Shown: piece by piece, positions 63,731 through 64,000 of the stretch
How the letters are laid out: each line of letters starts with the position of its first letter
Position numbering within the stretch: position 1 is the stretch's first letter
NCBI RefSeq assembly: GCF_014899185.1
Contig: NZ_CP045201.1
Location: forward strand, 4,193,501-4,257,500
DNA length: 64,000 bases
From: Pseudooceanicola spongiae
GTDB lineage: Bacteria; Pseudomonadota; Alphaproteobacteria; Rhodobacterales; Rhodobacteraceae
Direction of reading: 5' to 3'
Notes under the pieces: model-generated
The model's database searches: none
What the model saw: only the letters and a program-made list of their open reading frames with translations
What the model was told of the DNA's origin: nothing
Made by a program: the position numbers and the translations under genes

Positions 63731-64000
63731 TCAGGTGAGACGCGAGACGACATAGGCCGCGAGATCTGACAGGATCGTGCGCAGGTCGCTCTCAGGCAGC
63801 ACGGTCAGTGCGTCGCGGGCCTTTTGCGACCAGTCATGTGCCGTCTTGCGCGTGCTCTCCAGCGTGCCGTGCTTGTCCATCAGGGCCAGAGCCTGCTCCA
63901 GATCGCCCTCTGCCTGTTTGCCGCGCCCGATGGTGCGTTCCCAGAAGGCACGCTCGGTGTCGTCCGCAGCGGCGATGGCACGGATCACCGGTAGGGTCAG
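63731..64000 (-). CDS. Polyprenyl diphosphate synthase, C-terminal fragment
   Basis: The last 89 codons of a trans-prenyl synthase, probably the octaprenyl- or decaprenyl-type enzyme that makes the ubiquinone side chain. The fragment opens in frame at the window edge with LTLPVIRAIAAAD, the conserved phrase after the second Asp-rich motif, and ends ILSDLAAYVVSRLT. The catalytic DDxxD motifs lie beyond the window. ispB is the likely name. Confidence 0.75.
   Translation of the reverse strand: MTLPVIRAIAAADDTERAFWERTIGRGKQAEGDLEQALALMDKHGTLESTRKTAHDWSQKARDALTVLPESDLRTILSDLAAYVVSRLT

Noticed and set aside
1..64000. Prophage, insertion sequence, CRISPR array or integrative element
   Set aside because: No transposase, integrase, phage gene or regular repeat array was seen, and the tRNA-Arg gene has no duplicated 3' end nearby.

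Overview
The window is chromosomal DNA of an alphaproteobacterium, most likely of the Rhodobacteraceae (Roseobacter group). Pointers are the bztABCD glutamate/aspartate transporter, an ATP12-family F1 chaperone, a 44-residue aa3 oxidase subunit IV, a plant-type glutamate-cysteine ligase, a metal-site-less dihydroorotase beside pyrB, and GC-rich DNA with dense, often overlapping genes. The genus cannot be fixed from what is visible. I see no prophage, insertion sequence, CRISPR array or rRNA operon, and no clear frameshift; one tRNA-Arg(ACG) is present.

Layout. 1-1.7 kb: end of an rRNA pseudouridine synthase, a HAD phosphatase and atp12. 1.9-6.5 kb: bztABCD with a 12-bp perfect hairpin after bztA. 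6.5-17.2 kb: a mostly leftward block, in transcription order rpmH, rnpA, yidD, ttcA, an EAL protein, yidC, a MOSC protein, engB, argB, sixA. It is interrupted by two rightward outer-membrane beta-barrel genes and by a 758-bp stretch without a recognisable gene. 17.6-20.6 kb: two sensor kinases without partner regulators, on either side of the tRNA. 20.8-23.3 kb: a CoxG-like protein and an ABC-2 exporter pair. 23.4-28.4 kb: uvrC, a short-chain reductase, a Na/Ca exchanger, a 63-residue Cys-rich protein and an S49 peptidase.

28.7-37.2 kb: pgsA, moaD, moaE; a small coiled-coil membrane protein, a BON/OmpA protein and ubiA (leftward); rsmE, an acetyltransferase, a membrane protein and gshA (rightward). 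37.4-41 kb: leftward pyrB, tail-anchored protein, pyrC-like, plsY. 41.1-48.1 kb: a uracil-DNA glycosylase lacking the usual Fe-S cysteines, a LysE exporter, moaB and a two-gene RND efflux system. 48.1-57.2 kb: a lone DsbD/ScsB alpha domain, yqgE, tsaC, a DmdC-like acyl-CoA dehydrogenase with an overlapping metallo-beta-lactamase-fold hydrolase, oxidase subunit IV, a lipoprotein, azlCD, mobA and a lytic transglycosylase. 57.3-64 kb: ispE, a TPR protein, ETF-ubiquinone oxidoreductase, greA, a membrane protein and the end of a polyprenyl diphosphate synthase.

Most of this is core metabolism and housekeeping: membrane-protein insertion and tRNA/ribosome maturation (rpmH to engB), molybdenum-cofactor synthesis scattered over moaB, moaD/E, mobA and a MOSC protein, pyrimidine and phospholipid synthesis, and quinone-linked electron entry. 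I did not find a clear new multi-gene system. The most unusual items are the Fe-S-less UDG, the inactive dihydroorotase with an interposed membrane protein, a lipoprotein with a possible permuted papain-like active site, the BON/OmpA protein with an acidic tail, the 758-bp gene-free gap, and the AT-rich interval before uvrC with a DnaA box and a long dyad. Functional calls rest on reading motifs; no database search was run.
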